From Thiomonas intermedia (GTDB taxonomy: Bacteria; Pseudomonadota; Gammaproteobacteria; Burkholderiales; Burkholderiaceae_C), in the NCBI RefSeq assembly GCF_002028405.1, contig NZ_CP020046.1, positions 806,001-870,000 of the forward strand: 64,000 nt of DNA, in the 5' to 3' direction. Of the stretch, positions 56,341-64,000 are shown piece after piece (positions within the stretch are counted from its first letter, which is position 1; each line of letters starts with the position of its first letter). A model generated the notes under the pieces. The model was given only the letters and a program-made list of their open reading frames with translations. It searched no databases and was not told the origin of the DNA. The translations under genes and the position numbers were made by a program.

Positions 56341-57351
56341 TCAGTTCCCCGGAGCGCCCGAACCCCGGGCTGCACGGCTCAGGCGGTCGCGCAGGGCCAG
56401 CCAGGGCTGCGTGGGCGGGAGGGCTTCGACCCAGATCTGATCGAGTCCGGCCTGGTCGAGCTCGCGCAGCGCCGCATAGAGCCGTTGTGCGTAGCCAGCC
56501 GGGTCGTCGGGCAGTTGCATCCAAGTCGCGCTGATGCCGTCCTCGAGTGCATGCCGCGCGAGGACGCCGATGCGCCGCGTGTCGTTCGCCTGCGCCAGGT
56601 CGGCGTGGATCTGTTCGCGGGTGCGCAACAGCAAGGCGGTGCGTGGCGCGTAATGTGCGGGCAGCGCACCGGCAACGCGGGGGGCGTCATCGGCCGGGCG
56701 CTGCAAGGCCTCTGCCGAGACGCCAAGTACCGCGGCCAGATCGGCCGCCTGCAGCAGCCCCGGACGCAGAATGCGCGGCGGCTGCACGGTGCAATCGACG
56801 ATGGTGCTCTCGATGCCGACGGCGCAAGCGCCACCGTCGAGCACCAGCAGGTCGTGGCCGAGTTCGGCCTGCACATGGGCTGCCGTCGTGGGGCTGATGC
56901 GGCCGAAGCGGTTGGCCGAAGGCGCCGCCAACCCGCCCTGCCCGCCCTTGAAAATCGCCAGCACGGCCTGGGCGACGGGATGGGACGGGCAGCGCAGCCC
57001 GATCGTGTCTTGTCCGCCGGCGCAGGCCTGGGCCACGCCGGGCTTGCGCGGCAGAATCAGCGTCAGCGGTCCGGGCCAGAAGGCGGCGGCAAGCTGGCGC
57101 GCCGTTTCGGGCACCTCGGCCGCCCAATGCCCCAGATCGGCGAGGCGGTGCACGTGCACGATCACCGGGTGGTCCGCAGGCCTCCCCTTGGCGGCGTAGA
57201 TCTTGGCGACGGCCTCGGGATTCTCGGCGTCTGCCGCGAGGCCGTAGACGGTTTCGGTGGGCAGGCCGACCAGCTCGCCAGCCTCCAGACGCCGCACGGC
57301 TTCGACGATCTCGCGCGGACGCACCTGGGCGTCGGTATTCACCGCGCTCAC
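56341..57351 (-). CDS. Threonylcarbamoyl-AMP synthase, Sua5 type
   Basis: A 336-residue Sua5 protein that makes threonylcarbamoyl-AMP for the t6A37 modification of ANN-decoding tRNAs. The N-terminal YrdC domain shows LVGLPTETVYGLAADA, the KxR-type site in YAAKGRPADHP and SAPSANRFG-like (here LAAPSANRFGRISPT); a C-terminal Sua5 domain follows (residues about 210-320). It is longer than the bacterial TsaC short form. It lies 1 bp from purK. Confidence 0.93.
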   Translation of the reverse strand: MSAVNTDAQVRPREIVEAVRRLEAGELVGLPTETVYGLAADAENPEAVAKIYAAKGRPADHPVIVHVHRLADLGHWAAEVPETARQLAAAFWPGPLTLILPRKPGVAQACAGGQDTIGLRCPSHPVAQAVLAIFKGGQGGLAAPSANRFGRISPTTAAHVQAELGHDLLVLDGGACAVGIESTIVDCTVQPPRILRPGLLQAADLAAVLGVSAEALQRPADDAPRVAGALPAHYAPRTALLLRTREQIHADLAQANDTRRIGVLARHALEDGISATWMQLPDDPAGYAQRLYAALRELDQAGLDQIWVEALPPTQPWLALRDRLSRAARGSGAPGN

Positions 57352-57352
57352 G

Positions 57353-58522
57353 TCAGAACGGTTCCAGGCCGAGCACGGTGCAGACGTGCAGCGCGTTTTG
57401 CCGCGCCTCGGTCGGGTTGGCGGCCGTGCAGGTGAGATGGCCCATCTTGCGGCTCTTGCGCGGGGCGTGTTTGCCGTAGAGGTGCAGATGCACGCCCGAC
57501 TGCGCCAGCACGGTGGCCCAGTCGGGCTCGCGCTGCTGGCCCGCGGCGTCGAACCAGAGATCGCCGAGCAGGTTGAGCATGACGGTGGCGCTGTGTTGCC
57601 TGGGCGCCAACAGCGGTGCGTTCACCAGGGTGCGCCACTGCAGTTCGAACTGCGACACATCGCAGGAATCGAGGGTGTGATGGCCGGAGTTGTGCGGACG
57701 CGGGGCAATTTCGTTGGCCAGCAGGCGACCGTCGCGCAGCACGAAAAATTCCACGCAGAGCACGCCGACATAGTCGAGCCCCTGCGCTACCGTGCCCGCG
57801 GCGTTCTGCGCCGCCTCGGCGAGGTCGGGGGTGATGGAGGGGCCGGGCGAAAAGCTGGCGAACAGAATGCCGTCGCGGTGCAGGTTCTGCTGCGGCTCGT
57901 ACAGCACGGCGCAGCCGTCTCGCCCGCGCGCCATCACCACCGAGAGTTCATAGGCCAGATCGAGCTTCTTCTCCAGCACGCAGTCCACCCCGCCGAGCGT
58001 GGCCCAGGCGGCGGGCAGATCGGCGGCGCAGGCCACCGACATCTGGCCCTTGCCGTCGTAGCCCAGGCGTGTGGTCTTGAGGATGCCGGGAAAGAGATCG
58101 GCACTGACGGCGTGCGGATCGACCCCCGCCGTCAGCACGGCATGGGGGGCGCAGGGCACGCCCAGCCGCTTGAACAAGGCCTTTTCCTGCGCCCGGTCCT
58201 GGCAGAGCGCCAGAGCGCCCGGAGCGGGCGCCAGGGGCACGCGGGCGTCCAGCCACTGCATGGATGCCGCGGGAATGTTCTCGAATTCGACCGTCACCGC
58301 GGCACAGTCGCGGGCAAGCTGATCGAGGGCCAGGGGATCGTCGTAGCGCGCGGCGAGGTGGCGTCCTGTGACCTGCGCCGCAGGGGCCGCCTCGTCGGCT
58401 TCGAGCACGACCACCCCGTATCCCGCGCTTTGCGCCGCCTGGGCGAACATGCGGCCCAATTGCCCGCCACCGAGCACGCCCAGCGTCGCTCCGGGGGGAA
58501 TGAATGCCGCGCCGGCACTCAT
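57353..58522 (-). CDS. purK: N5-carboxyaminoimidazole ribonucleotide synthase
   Basis: A 389-residue ATP-grasp enzyme that carboxylates AIR to N5-CAIR in purine synthesis. Visible are [20 protein letters not shown] at the N-terminus, [12 protein letters not shown] near residue 150 and [15 protein letters not shown] in the metal-binding part. Start at 58522 overlaps the purE stop by 4 bp. Together with PurE it provides CAIR for PurC, which is encoded nearby. Confidence 0.96.
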   Translation of the reverse strand: MSAGAAFIPPGATLGVLGGGQLGRMFAQAAQSAGYGVVVLEADEAAPAAQVTGRHLAARYDDPLALDQLARDCAAVTVEFENIPAASMQWLDARVPLAPAPGALALCQDRAQEKALFKRLGVPCAPHAVLTAGVDPHAVSADLFPGILKTTRLGYDGKGQMSVACAADLPAAWATLGGVDCVLEKKLDLAYELSVVMARGRDGCAVLYEPQQNLHRDGILFASFSPGPSITPDLAEAAQNAAGTVAQGLDYVGVLCVEFFVLRDGRLLANEIAPRPHNSGHHTLDSCDVSQFELQWRTLVNAPLLAPRQHSATVMLNLLGDLWFDAAGQQREPDWATVLAQSGVHLHLYGKHAPRKSRKMGHLTCTAANPTEARQNALHVCTVLGLEPF

Positions 58523-59007
58523 GCCTGCGTTCCCACGCGCATGGCGCGCGCCGCCGCCGCCTGTTCGGCGCGGAAGGCGTCGAGCCGGTCGCGCAAATCG
58601 GTGTCATGCGCCGCCAGCATCGCCACGGCAAACAGGGCGGCATTCGCCGCCCCGGCCTCGCCGATGGCAAAGGTCGCCACGGGAATGCCCTTTGGCATCT
58701 GCACGATGGACAGCAGCGAGTCCTCGCCCCGCAGATACTTGCTCGGCACCGGCACGCCGAGCACCGGCACCGCGGTCTTGGCCGCCAGCATGCCGGGCAG
58801 ATGCGCCGCGCCGCCGGCACCGGCGATGATGGCCCGCAGGCCGCGCGGCTGCGCGCTTTCGGCATAGGCGAACAGATCGTCGGGCATGCGGTGGGCCGAA
58901 ACCACCTGGCATTCGTGCGCCACACCGAAGCGGGCGAGAAGATCGGCCGCATGGCGCATCACCTCCCAGTCGCTTTGCGAACCCATCACCACGCCGATCA
59001 CGGCCAT
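58519..59007 (-). CDS. purE: N5-carboxyaminoimidazole ribonucleotide mutase
   Basis: A 162-residue class I PurE that converts N5-CAIR to CAIR. The signature [13 protein letters not shown], the [12 protein letters not shown] block with the catalytic His, and [17 protein letters not shown] are all present. AGGAG stands 7 bases before the ATG at 59007, which is preferred over an upstream ATG. It is divergent from cnoX across a 169-bp gap. Confidence 0.97.
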   Translation of the reverse strand: MAVIGVVMGSQSDWEVMRHAADLLARFGVAHECQVVSAHRMPDDLFAYAESAQPRGLRAIIAGAGGAAHLPGMLAAKTAVPVLGVPVPSKYLRGEDSLLSIVQMPKGIPVATFAIGEAGAANAALFAVAMLAAHDTDLRDRLDAFRAEQAAAARAMRVGTQA

Positions 59008-59176
59008 CTGCCTGCTCCTGTGCAAGATCTGAAAACCGCTGATTTTAAGAATCCGCGGCAGACGCCCCGAAAACCGCGCCCCGCTATGCTTCCGGCCAAC
59101 GGCGCCACCTGCGCCGCCATACCCCTCTTGGTATGACGGCGAACGCCCCCATCTGCCCTGCTTTCAGGAGTCGAAC

Positions 59177-60073
59177 ATGATTGATGCCACCGTTGCCAAT
59201 TTTGAAACCGAAGTCGTCGAAGCCTCGAACACCGTCCCCGTGCTGGTGGATCTGTGGGCGCCCTGGTGCGGCCCGTGCCGTGCGCTCGGCCCCATCCTCG
59301 AAAAGCTGGAGGTGGCTTACGAGGGCCGATTCAAACTGGTGAAGATCAACACCGAGGAGGAGCAGGAACTGGCGGCCGCATTCGGCGTGCGCAGCATTCC
59401 CATGGTGATGCTGCTCAAGGACGGCCAGCCGGTGGACGGTTTCGTGGGCGCGTTGCCCGAGGGCCAGATCCGCGAGTTCCTCGACAAGCACGTTCCCGAC
59501 GCCGCGCCAGACCCGGCCGACGATGCCGAGCCCTCTGACGCCGAGCCGCCATCAGGGCCCGACGTGTCGCCGCTGGAGAAGTTGCAGCAGGATCTGGCCA
59601 CCAACCCCGCCAACGACGTGGCGCGCAAGGACTATGTCGAACTGCTGCTGAAAGACGGGCGCACCGCCGAGGCCGCGATGGCCTTCGAGCCCATGACCGG
59701 CAAAGCCCTGGCCGACGCGCGCATCCAGGCCCTGGGCGACTGGCTCGCAGCCGCGCAGGCCGCGCCCGGCCTGCCGACGATGGCGGCGCTGCAGGCCAGC
59801 ATCGCCACCAACAAGCGCGACTTCGACGCCCGCTACGCCCTGGCGCAGCAGCACATGGCGTCGCAGCAGTGGACGGCCGCGCTCGACGAACTGCTCGACA
59901 TCCTCATGCGCGACAAGAGCTGGAGCGAAGACCGGGCGCGCAAGACCTTTGTCAACATCCTCGAACTGATGACGCCAGCCCATGCGCCCAAGCCCGCCGC
60001 GGGCCAGCCCCCCGTCACCGACCCCACGGTGGAAAGCTACCGCCGCCGCCTGAGCATGACGGTGCTGAGCTGA
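59177..60073 (+). CDS. cnoX: Thioredoxin-domain co-chaperone CnoX (YbbN)
   Basis: A 298-residue protein with an N-terminal thioredoxin domain and a C-terminal TPR-like helical region (about residues 135-285). The redox motif is WCGPC in LWAPWCGPCRALGP; E. coli CnoX has a non-redox SQHC site, so this version should be an active reductase as well as a holdase for the chaperonin and DnaK systems. The middle linker is acidic and Pro-rich. It precedes purC by 53 bp. Confidence 0.9.
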   Translation: MIDATVANFETEVVEASNTVPVLVDLWAPWCGPCRALGPILEKLEVAYEGRFKLVKINTEEEQELAAAFGVRSIPMVMLLKDGQPVDGFVGALPEGQIREFLDKHVPDAAPDPADDAEPSDAEPPSGPDVSPLEKLQQDLATNPANDVARKDYVELLLKDGRTAEAAMAFEPMTGKALADARIQALGDWLAAAQAAPGLPTMAALQASIATNKRDFDARYALAQQHMASQQWTAALDELLDILMRDKSWSEDRARKTFVNILELMTPAHAPKPAAGQPPVTDPTVESYRRRLSMTVLS

Positions 60074-60126
60074 TGACCTGACGGGGATTTCTACAATCTC
60101 CGCCATTCCGCGACGAAAGCCCTCCC

Positions 60127-61011
60127 ATGACCTCTGCGCTGCTGCAATCCTCCCTACATTCCCTGCCCCTGCTGTCCCGCGGCAAGGTGCGCGAAAACTA
60201 CGCCGTGGGCACGGACCGGCTGCTGATGGTGGCCACCGACCGCATCTCGGCCTTCGACGTCATCATGGCCGAGCCCATTCCGGGCAAAGGCGAAATCCTC
60301 ACCCGCATGGCCCGCTTCTGGTTCGGCCTGCTGCACGATGTGGTGCCCAACCATCTGCTCGAGGTCGATCCCGAGAGCGTGGTGGCGGCGGACGAGCGCG
60401 AACAGGTGCGCGGCCGCGCCATGGTGGTCAAGCGCCTCAAACCCCTGCCGGTGGAAGCCGTGGTTCGCGGCTACCTCGCCGGGTCAGGTTGGAAGGACTA
60501 TCAGGCCAGCGGCGCGGTGTGTGGCGTGGCCCTGCCCGCCGGGCTGACGCTGGCGAGCAAGCTGCCCGCGCCCATCTTCACCCCCGCCACCAAGGCCGAG
60601 CTGGGCGAGCATGACGAGAACATCACCTTCGCCCAGATGGAACAAACCGTCGGCGCCGGACTCGCCGCCCAGGTGCGCGACGTCAGCATCACGCTCTACC
60701 AGCGCGCCGCCGACTACGCCGCGGCCCGCGGCATCCTGATCGCCGACACCAAGTTCGAGTTCGGCCTCGACGAACACGGCACCCTCACGCTGATGGACGA
60801 AGTGCTCACGCCCGATTCCTCGCGCTTCTGGCCCGCCAACACCTGGGCTGAAGGCATCTCCCCGCCCAGCTTCGACAAACAGTTCCTGCGCGACTGGCTC
60901 GAAGGCGTGCCCGGCTGGAGCAAACAACCTCCACCGCCCACCCTGCCCGCCGAGGTCATCGAACACACCGTGGCCCGCTACCGCGAAGCGCTGCAACGGC
61001 TGACGGGCTGA
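60127..61011 (+). CDS. purC: SAICAR synthase
   Basis: A 294-residue phosphoribosylaminoimidazole-succinocarboxamide synthase that joins CAIR and aspartate. N-terminal [25 protein letters not shown] and [17 protein letters not shown] are family blocks; [14 protein letters not shown]-like and [11 protein letters not shown] are also seen. Length fits the longer, yeast-like class common in betaproteobacteria. It is near purE and purK but on the opposite strand. Confidence 0.96.
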   Translation: MTSALLQSSLHSLPLLSRGKVRENYAVGTDRLLMVATDRISAFDVIMAEPIPGKGEILTRMARFWFGLLHDVVPNHLLEVDPESVVAADEREQVRGRAMVVKRLKPLPVEAVVRGYLAGSGWKDYQASGAVCGVALPAGLTLASKLPAPIFTPATKAELGEHDENITFAQMEQTVGAGLAAQVRDVSITLYQRAADYAAARGILIADTKFEFGLDEHGTLTLMDEVLTPDSSRFWPANTWAEGISPPSFDKQFLRDWLEGVPGWSKQPPPPTLPAEVIEHTVARYREALQRLTG

Positions 61012-61039
61012 ACAGACCTGCCGCCTCGATCCTGGGCAC

Positions 61040-61843
61040 ATGATCAAAGGCCAAGACTTCCGGATGCTGCCGTGCAAGCTGCGCGGCATCGAGGCCACTG
61101 TTGCCGACTCGGCCATCACCTTTGGCCGACACACCCACGAACAGTTTGGACTCGGCCTGATGACGCGCGGCGGACACCGATCTGCGAGCGGACGCGGCAC
61201 GGTCGAGGCAGGGCCGGGCGATGTCATCACCGTCAATCCGGGTGAAGTGCATGATGGTGCGCCGATCGGCCCGAAAGGGCGTTCCTGGTTCATGCTCTAT
61301 TTGGACCCCGCCATCGTCGCCGAGGCCGCCGGCGACATCGCCGAGAAAACGTGTCGGCATAGCGAGTTCGTCAGTCCGGTTGTTCAGGACAGGCGGGTCG
61401 CCTTCGCGGTTCATCACCTGTTCAATGCAGCGACCGGCGCGGCGCAGTGTCCGCTGCAACTGGACGAAGCGCTGTTGTCTGCGCTCGGTCCGCTGCTGCA
61501 GTCCATTCCTCACCGGCTCACCGGCATTCCAACGGCAATCTACAAAGCGCGCTCGATGATGGACGAAGACCCGGCATCGGCGGTGTCGCTGGCGGTGTTG
61601 GCACAGGAAGCCGGTCTCAGCCGCTATCAGTTCCTTCGGGCATTTGCCCGGCAGACCGGCTTGACCCCCCATACCTATCTGGTGCAGCGCCGCTTGCGTC
61701 TGGCCCGCCAGTTGATTCGCCGGGGCATGGCCCCCGCCGAAGTCGCCGTGACATGCGGTTTTGCCGACCAGAGCCACTTGACGCGATTGTTCGTGCGCAC
61801 TTACGGACTCACGCCGGGCACCTACGCCAGAGCCATGCGCTGA
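61040..61843 (+). CDS. AraC-family transcriptional regulator
   Basis: A 267-residue regulator with an N-terminal cupin-type sensing domain (AraC-binding, about residues 15-100, with FGRHTHEQFGLGLM and PGDVITVNPGEVHDG) and a C-terminal double helix-turn-helix (LSRYQFLRAFARQTGLTPHTYL and EVAVTCGFADQSHLTRLF). It resembles regulators set next to LysE exporters and probably controls the two genes that follow on the same strand. Starts 28 bp after purC. Confidence 0.92.
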   Translation: MIKGQDFRMLPCKLRGIEATVADSAITFGRHTHEQFGLGLMTRGGHRSASGRGTVEAGPGDVITVNPGEVHDGAPIGPKGRSWFMLYLDPAIVAEAAGDIAEKTCRHSEFVSPVVQDRRVAFAVHHLFNAATGAAQCPLQLDEALLSALGPLLQSIPHRLTGIPTAIYKARSMMDEDPASAVSLAVLAQEAGLSRYQFLRAFARQTGLTPHTYLVQRRLRLARQLIRRGMAPAEVAVTCGFADQSHLTRLFVRTYGLTPGTYARAMR

Positions 61844-61923
61844 GAAGCTGCAATTTTGTTCAAGACCGGAAGACAACAGGCCTGGATGATGGATGCCTCG
61901 CAGTCCAAATCCGAGGCCCGATC

Positions 61924-62592
61924 ATGTTGTTTTGCTATTCACCATCGTTGCACGACGAGTTCCCTGAACGATCCACCGGATTGCTTCATGTGCAGGGCAT
62001 CCGTACCACAGCAGATGTGACCGAAAGCGTCGCCCGGTTCACTCGGCTGGCGGCCCAACGTCTCACCTCCGGCACCGAGGCCGACCTGCCGGAGATTCAA
62101 GCCTGGCGTCGCGTCTTCAGCCGCATGGGCTGCAAACCAACGCAATATCGCTGCGCCCCGGAGGCCCTGCTGCGTCGGCTGCGCAAAGAAGGCGGCCTGC
62201 CATCGGTGCATCCCTTCGTGGATCTCTGCAACGCCGTCTCGGCCGCCTTCGCCATTCCGGTTGCGGCATTCGACCTGGACCGGATCGCCGAGGGCCTCGT
62301 GGTACGCCGCGCTACCGGCACGGAGCGCTACGATAGTTTTTCGGGCGAGGTGGAACGTCCGGAACCCGGCGAGATCATCTTTGCCGATGCCCAATGTCGT
62401 GCCCATGCACGCCGCTGGACCCATCGGCAGAGCAGCTATTCGGCGGTGAGCTGTGAAACCCACCATGTCCTGGTCGTCGCCGAGGCCATGCACGGCACGG
62501 CCGCGCTGGACGTCGGCCAATTGATCACTTCGCTCCATCAAACGATCCTGATGCTGTGGCCGACAGCGTTGGTGCGGGAGGTGTCAGCATGA
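61924..62592 (+). CDS. Stand-alone B3/B4-domain protein (PheRS beta B3/4 type)
   Basis: A 222-residue protein made of the B3/B4 domain found in the beta chain of phenylalanyl-tRNA synthetase, where it clears mischarged Tyr-tRNA. Recognisable are EIQAWRRVFSRMGCKPTQYRC, PSVHPFVDLCNAVSAAFAIPVAAFD and GEIIFADAQCRAHARRWTHRQS, cited by position near residues 58-78, 97-121 and 155-176. Stand-alone forms have no established function. GAGG lies 8 bases before the ATG at 61924. Its stop codon overlaps the LysE start (ATGA). Confidence 0.85.
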   Translation: MLFCYSPSLHDEFPERSTGLLHVQGIRTTADVTESVARFTRLAAQRLTSGTEADLPEIQAWRRVFSRMGCKPTQYRCAPEALLRRLRKEGGLPSVHPFVDLCNAVSAAFAIPVAAFDLDRIAEGLVVRRATGTERYDSFSGEVERPEPGEIIFADAQCRAHARRWTHRQSSYSAVSCETHHVLVVAEAMHGTAALDVGQLITSLHQTILMLWPTALVREVSA

Positions 62593-63203
62593 TGGGGCTC
62601 GAATTTCTCGTCACCTCGCTCCTGGTCATCGCATCTCCGGGAACAGGCGTGCTCCTAACCCTGGCTGCAGGTCTGTCGCATGGCATGCGCGGCGCTGTCG
62701 TCGCAGCTCTGGGCTGCACGCTCGGCATCCTGCCGCAGATGCTGGTGGCCGTCACCGGACTGGCCACGGTGTTGCATGCCAGCAGTCTGGCGTTCGAACT
62801 GTTGAAGATCGCGGGCGTGTGCTACCTGCTCTACCTGGCATGGATGACGTGGCGCGAACGGGGCGCATTGACGATCAGCGCGGAGGCGCCCTCTCGCTCC
62901 GACATGCAGGTGATCCGGCACGCCGCGTTTGTCAATGTTCTCAACCCCAAACTGTCGATCTTTTTCGTCGCTTTCCTGCCGCAGTTCATCCAGACTGGCG
63001 ATCTCCATCCAACGGTCACCATGCTGGAACTGTCAGCCACCTTTATGGCGTTGACTTTGGCTGTGTTCGTGCTCTACGGCCTATTCGCTGCCAAAGCGCG
63101 CACGCACATCCTCTCCCGGCCCGCAGTCCTGACCTGGATGCGCCGGTGTTTTGCAGCAGCCTTCGTCGGCCTTGCTTTCAAGCTTGCGCTCGAACACCGT
63201 TGA
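62589..63203 (+). CDS. LysE/RhtB family amino-acid exporter
   Basis: A 204-residue exporter with six membrane helices. Family blocks IASPGTGVLLTLAAGLSHG, AALGCTLGILPQMLVAVTGL, and FVNVLNPKLSIFFVAFLPQF are intact. Start at the ATG at 62589 overlaps the stop of the B3/B4 gene by 4 bp, so the two proteins are made together. With an AraC regulator upstream, an export system for an amino acid or analogue is likely; the substrate is not evident. Confidence 0.93.
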   Translation: MMGLEFLVTSLLVIASPGTGVLLTLAAGLSHGMRGAVVAALGCTLGILPQMLVAVTGLATVLHASSLAFELLKIAGVCYLLYLAWMTWRERGALTISAEAPSRSDMQVIRHAAFVNVLNPKLSIFFVAFLPQFIQTGDLHPTVTMLELSATFMALTLAVFVLYGLFAAKARTHILSRPAVLTWMRRCFAAAFVGLAFKLALEHR

Positions 63204-63296
63204 ACCGATGAAGATCACCCTCGGCGAGGACAGGCACGAAGCGCAGGCGCGCCAATCTGGGTGCGTGGGACGCCATACACTCGCGCTCCGAACCCA

Positions 63297-63356
63297 AGAG
63301 GCTGCGAACAAATCCGCCCCCCCGCTCATGCCGCGCCGGGTTCATTCACAGCCTCT
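63297..63356. repeat. Imperfect inverted repeat between lysE-like gene and ubiA
   Basis: The 19 bp at 63297-63315 match the reverse complement of 63338-63356 at 15 positions, with AGAGGCTG and CAGCCTCT as perfect outer arms. It separates two convergent genes. It has no U-run and resembles the dyads near 46761 and 50229 in its AGAGGC/CTGTGAA character. Confidence 0.45.
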
Positions 63357-63367
63357 GAGACTTCAAC

Positions 63368-64000
63368 TCATTTGAGGTAAGCCAGCACCACCCCGGCAAA
63401 AATCGCCAAACCCAGATAGTGGTTGAGCCGGAAGGCGCGGAAGCACTGCGCCGGGTTACGCCCGCGGATGAGGGTGTAGTGATGCGCGGCCTGGGCTGCG
63501 GCCGCCGCAATGCCCAGGAAGTAGGGCCAACCGAGTTGCAGCGCCCAGCCCGCCGCGGCCCACAGCGCGAGATAGGCCGCGTAGCTCGCCATCACCGCTG
63601 CCACATCGGCGCGGCCGAAGGTGATGGCCGAGGTCTTGATGCCCACCTTGAGATCGTCTTCCCGATCGACCATGGCGTATTCGGTGTCGTAGGCCAGCAC
63701 CCAGAACAGATTGCCCAGCAGCAGCACCCAGGCCACCACCGGCACTTCGCCGCGCGCGGCGGCGAAGGCCATCGGAATGCCGAAGCTGAACGCCACACCG
63801 AGATAAGCCTGCGGCAGCGCCAGCCAGCGTTTGGTGTAGGGGTAGGCGATGGCGATCAGCAAGGCTGCGACCGACATCTGGATGGTCAGCGCATTGGTGG
63901 TAAGTACCAGACCGAAGGCGGCGAGCGCGAGCGCGGCGCCAACCAGCAAGGCCTCGCGGCTGGATACCTTGCCGGACGTCACCGGGCGCTGCGCGGTGCG
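63368..64000 (-). CDS. ubiA: 4-hydroxybenzoate octaprenyltransferase, 5' part missing
   Basis: About 210 C-terminal residues of a UbiA prenyltransferase, which attaches the isoprenoid tail to 4-hydroxybenzoate in ubiquinone synthesis in the inner membrane. The second aspartate-rich motif is visible as [24 protein letters not shown], cited near residues 97-120 of the visible part, and several hydrophobic helices follow. The first part with the other DxxxD motif lies beyond the right edge. Confidence 0.95.
   Translation of the reverse strand, partial: RTAQRPVTSGKVSSREALLVGAALALAAFGLVLTTNALTIQMSVAALLIAIAYPYTKRWLALPQAYLGVAFSFGIPMAFAAARGEVPVVAWVLLLGNLFWVLAYDTEYAMVDREDDLKVGIKTSAITFGRADVAAVMASYAAYLALWAAAGWALQLGWPYFLGIAAAAAQAAHHYTLIRGRNPAQCFRAFRLNHYLGLAIFAGVVLAYLK

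Noticed and set aside
1-64000. Search by eye for tRNA genes, rRNA, CRISPR arrays, transposases and phage genes
   Set aside because: None found; intergenic gaps are all below 300 bp and hold hairpins or operators, not cloverleaf structures or regularly spaced repeats.

Overview
The window reads as chromosomal DNA of a high-GC betaproteobacterium of the order Burkholderiales. Evidence is the gene order mla-ibaG-murA-his, the block recA-recX-DUF2889-sucC-sucD-terC, a short-form HisG, a three-part PntAA/PntAB/PntB transhydrogenase and a mannose-type EIIA next to HPr. A Thiomonas-like organism is a reasonable guess but is inference only. I found no rRNA, tRNA, CRISPR array, transposase or phage gene, and no gene-free stretch longer than 300 bases. 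About 67 genes are present; hisB is cut by the left edge and ubiA by the right edge.

Layout. 1-10915 (minus strand) is one long run of genes: the Mla phospholipid-transport system (mlaF-E-D-A-C-B), an ABC-2 exporter pair, ibaG, murA and hisG-D-C-B. 11037-17891 holds a methyltransferase, a Crp-type regulator, an H-NS-like protein, the pnt operon, and a Nudix hydrolase followed by mnmA. 17898-25573 (minus) is a six-gene cluster: TolC-like channel, membrane-fusion lipoprotein, RND pump, DUF2892 protein, TehA/SLAC1-type channel and a CsoR/RcnR-family regulator with unusual ligand residues. A palindromic, G-run-containing operator lies in front of its first gene. 25813-30377 holds a thioredoxin-fold protein, a lipoprotein, EIIA-Man, HPr, a Spy-like protein and a two-component system. 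30619-36536 carries a polar amino-acid ABC transporter and a TAXI-type TRAP transporter. 36540-45076 has a GNAT enzyme, ptsI, a BepA-like protease, an O-antigen-ligase-like protein, AzlCD and a diguanylate cyclase. 45256-53863 has pyruvate kinase, an FHA/PP2C pair, terC, sucCD, DUF2889, recX and recA. 54013-63203 has OmpW, a GDSL lipoprotein, Sua5, purKE, CnoX, purC, an AraC regulator, a stand-alone B3/B4 protein and a LysE exporter.

How the genes work together. The left block serves the envelope (lipid asymmetry, peptidoglycan precursor) and histidine synthesis. EIIA-Man, HPr and EI form a PTS without visible EIIB or EIIC in the window, so it is probably regulatory; ptsI lies 9.4 kb from ptsH. 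The Spy-like protein and the OmpR/EnvZ-type pair suggest a periplasmic stress circuit. The main candidates for undescribed biology are (i) the CsoR-type/RND/DUF2892/TehA-like cluster with its operator, (ii) the translationally coupled B3/B4-domain plus LysE exporter pair under an AraC regulator, and (iii) palindromic intergenic elements, chiefly the roughly 170-bp one between sucC and sucD.
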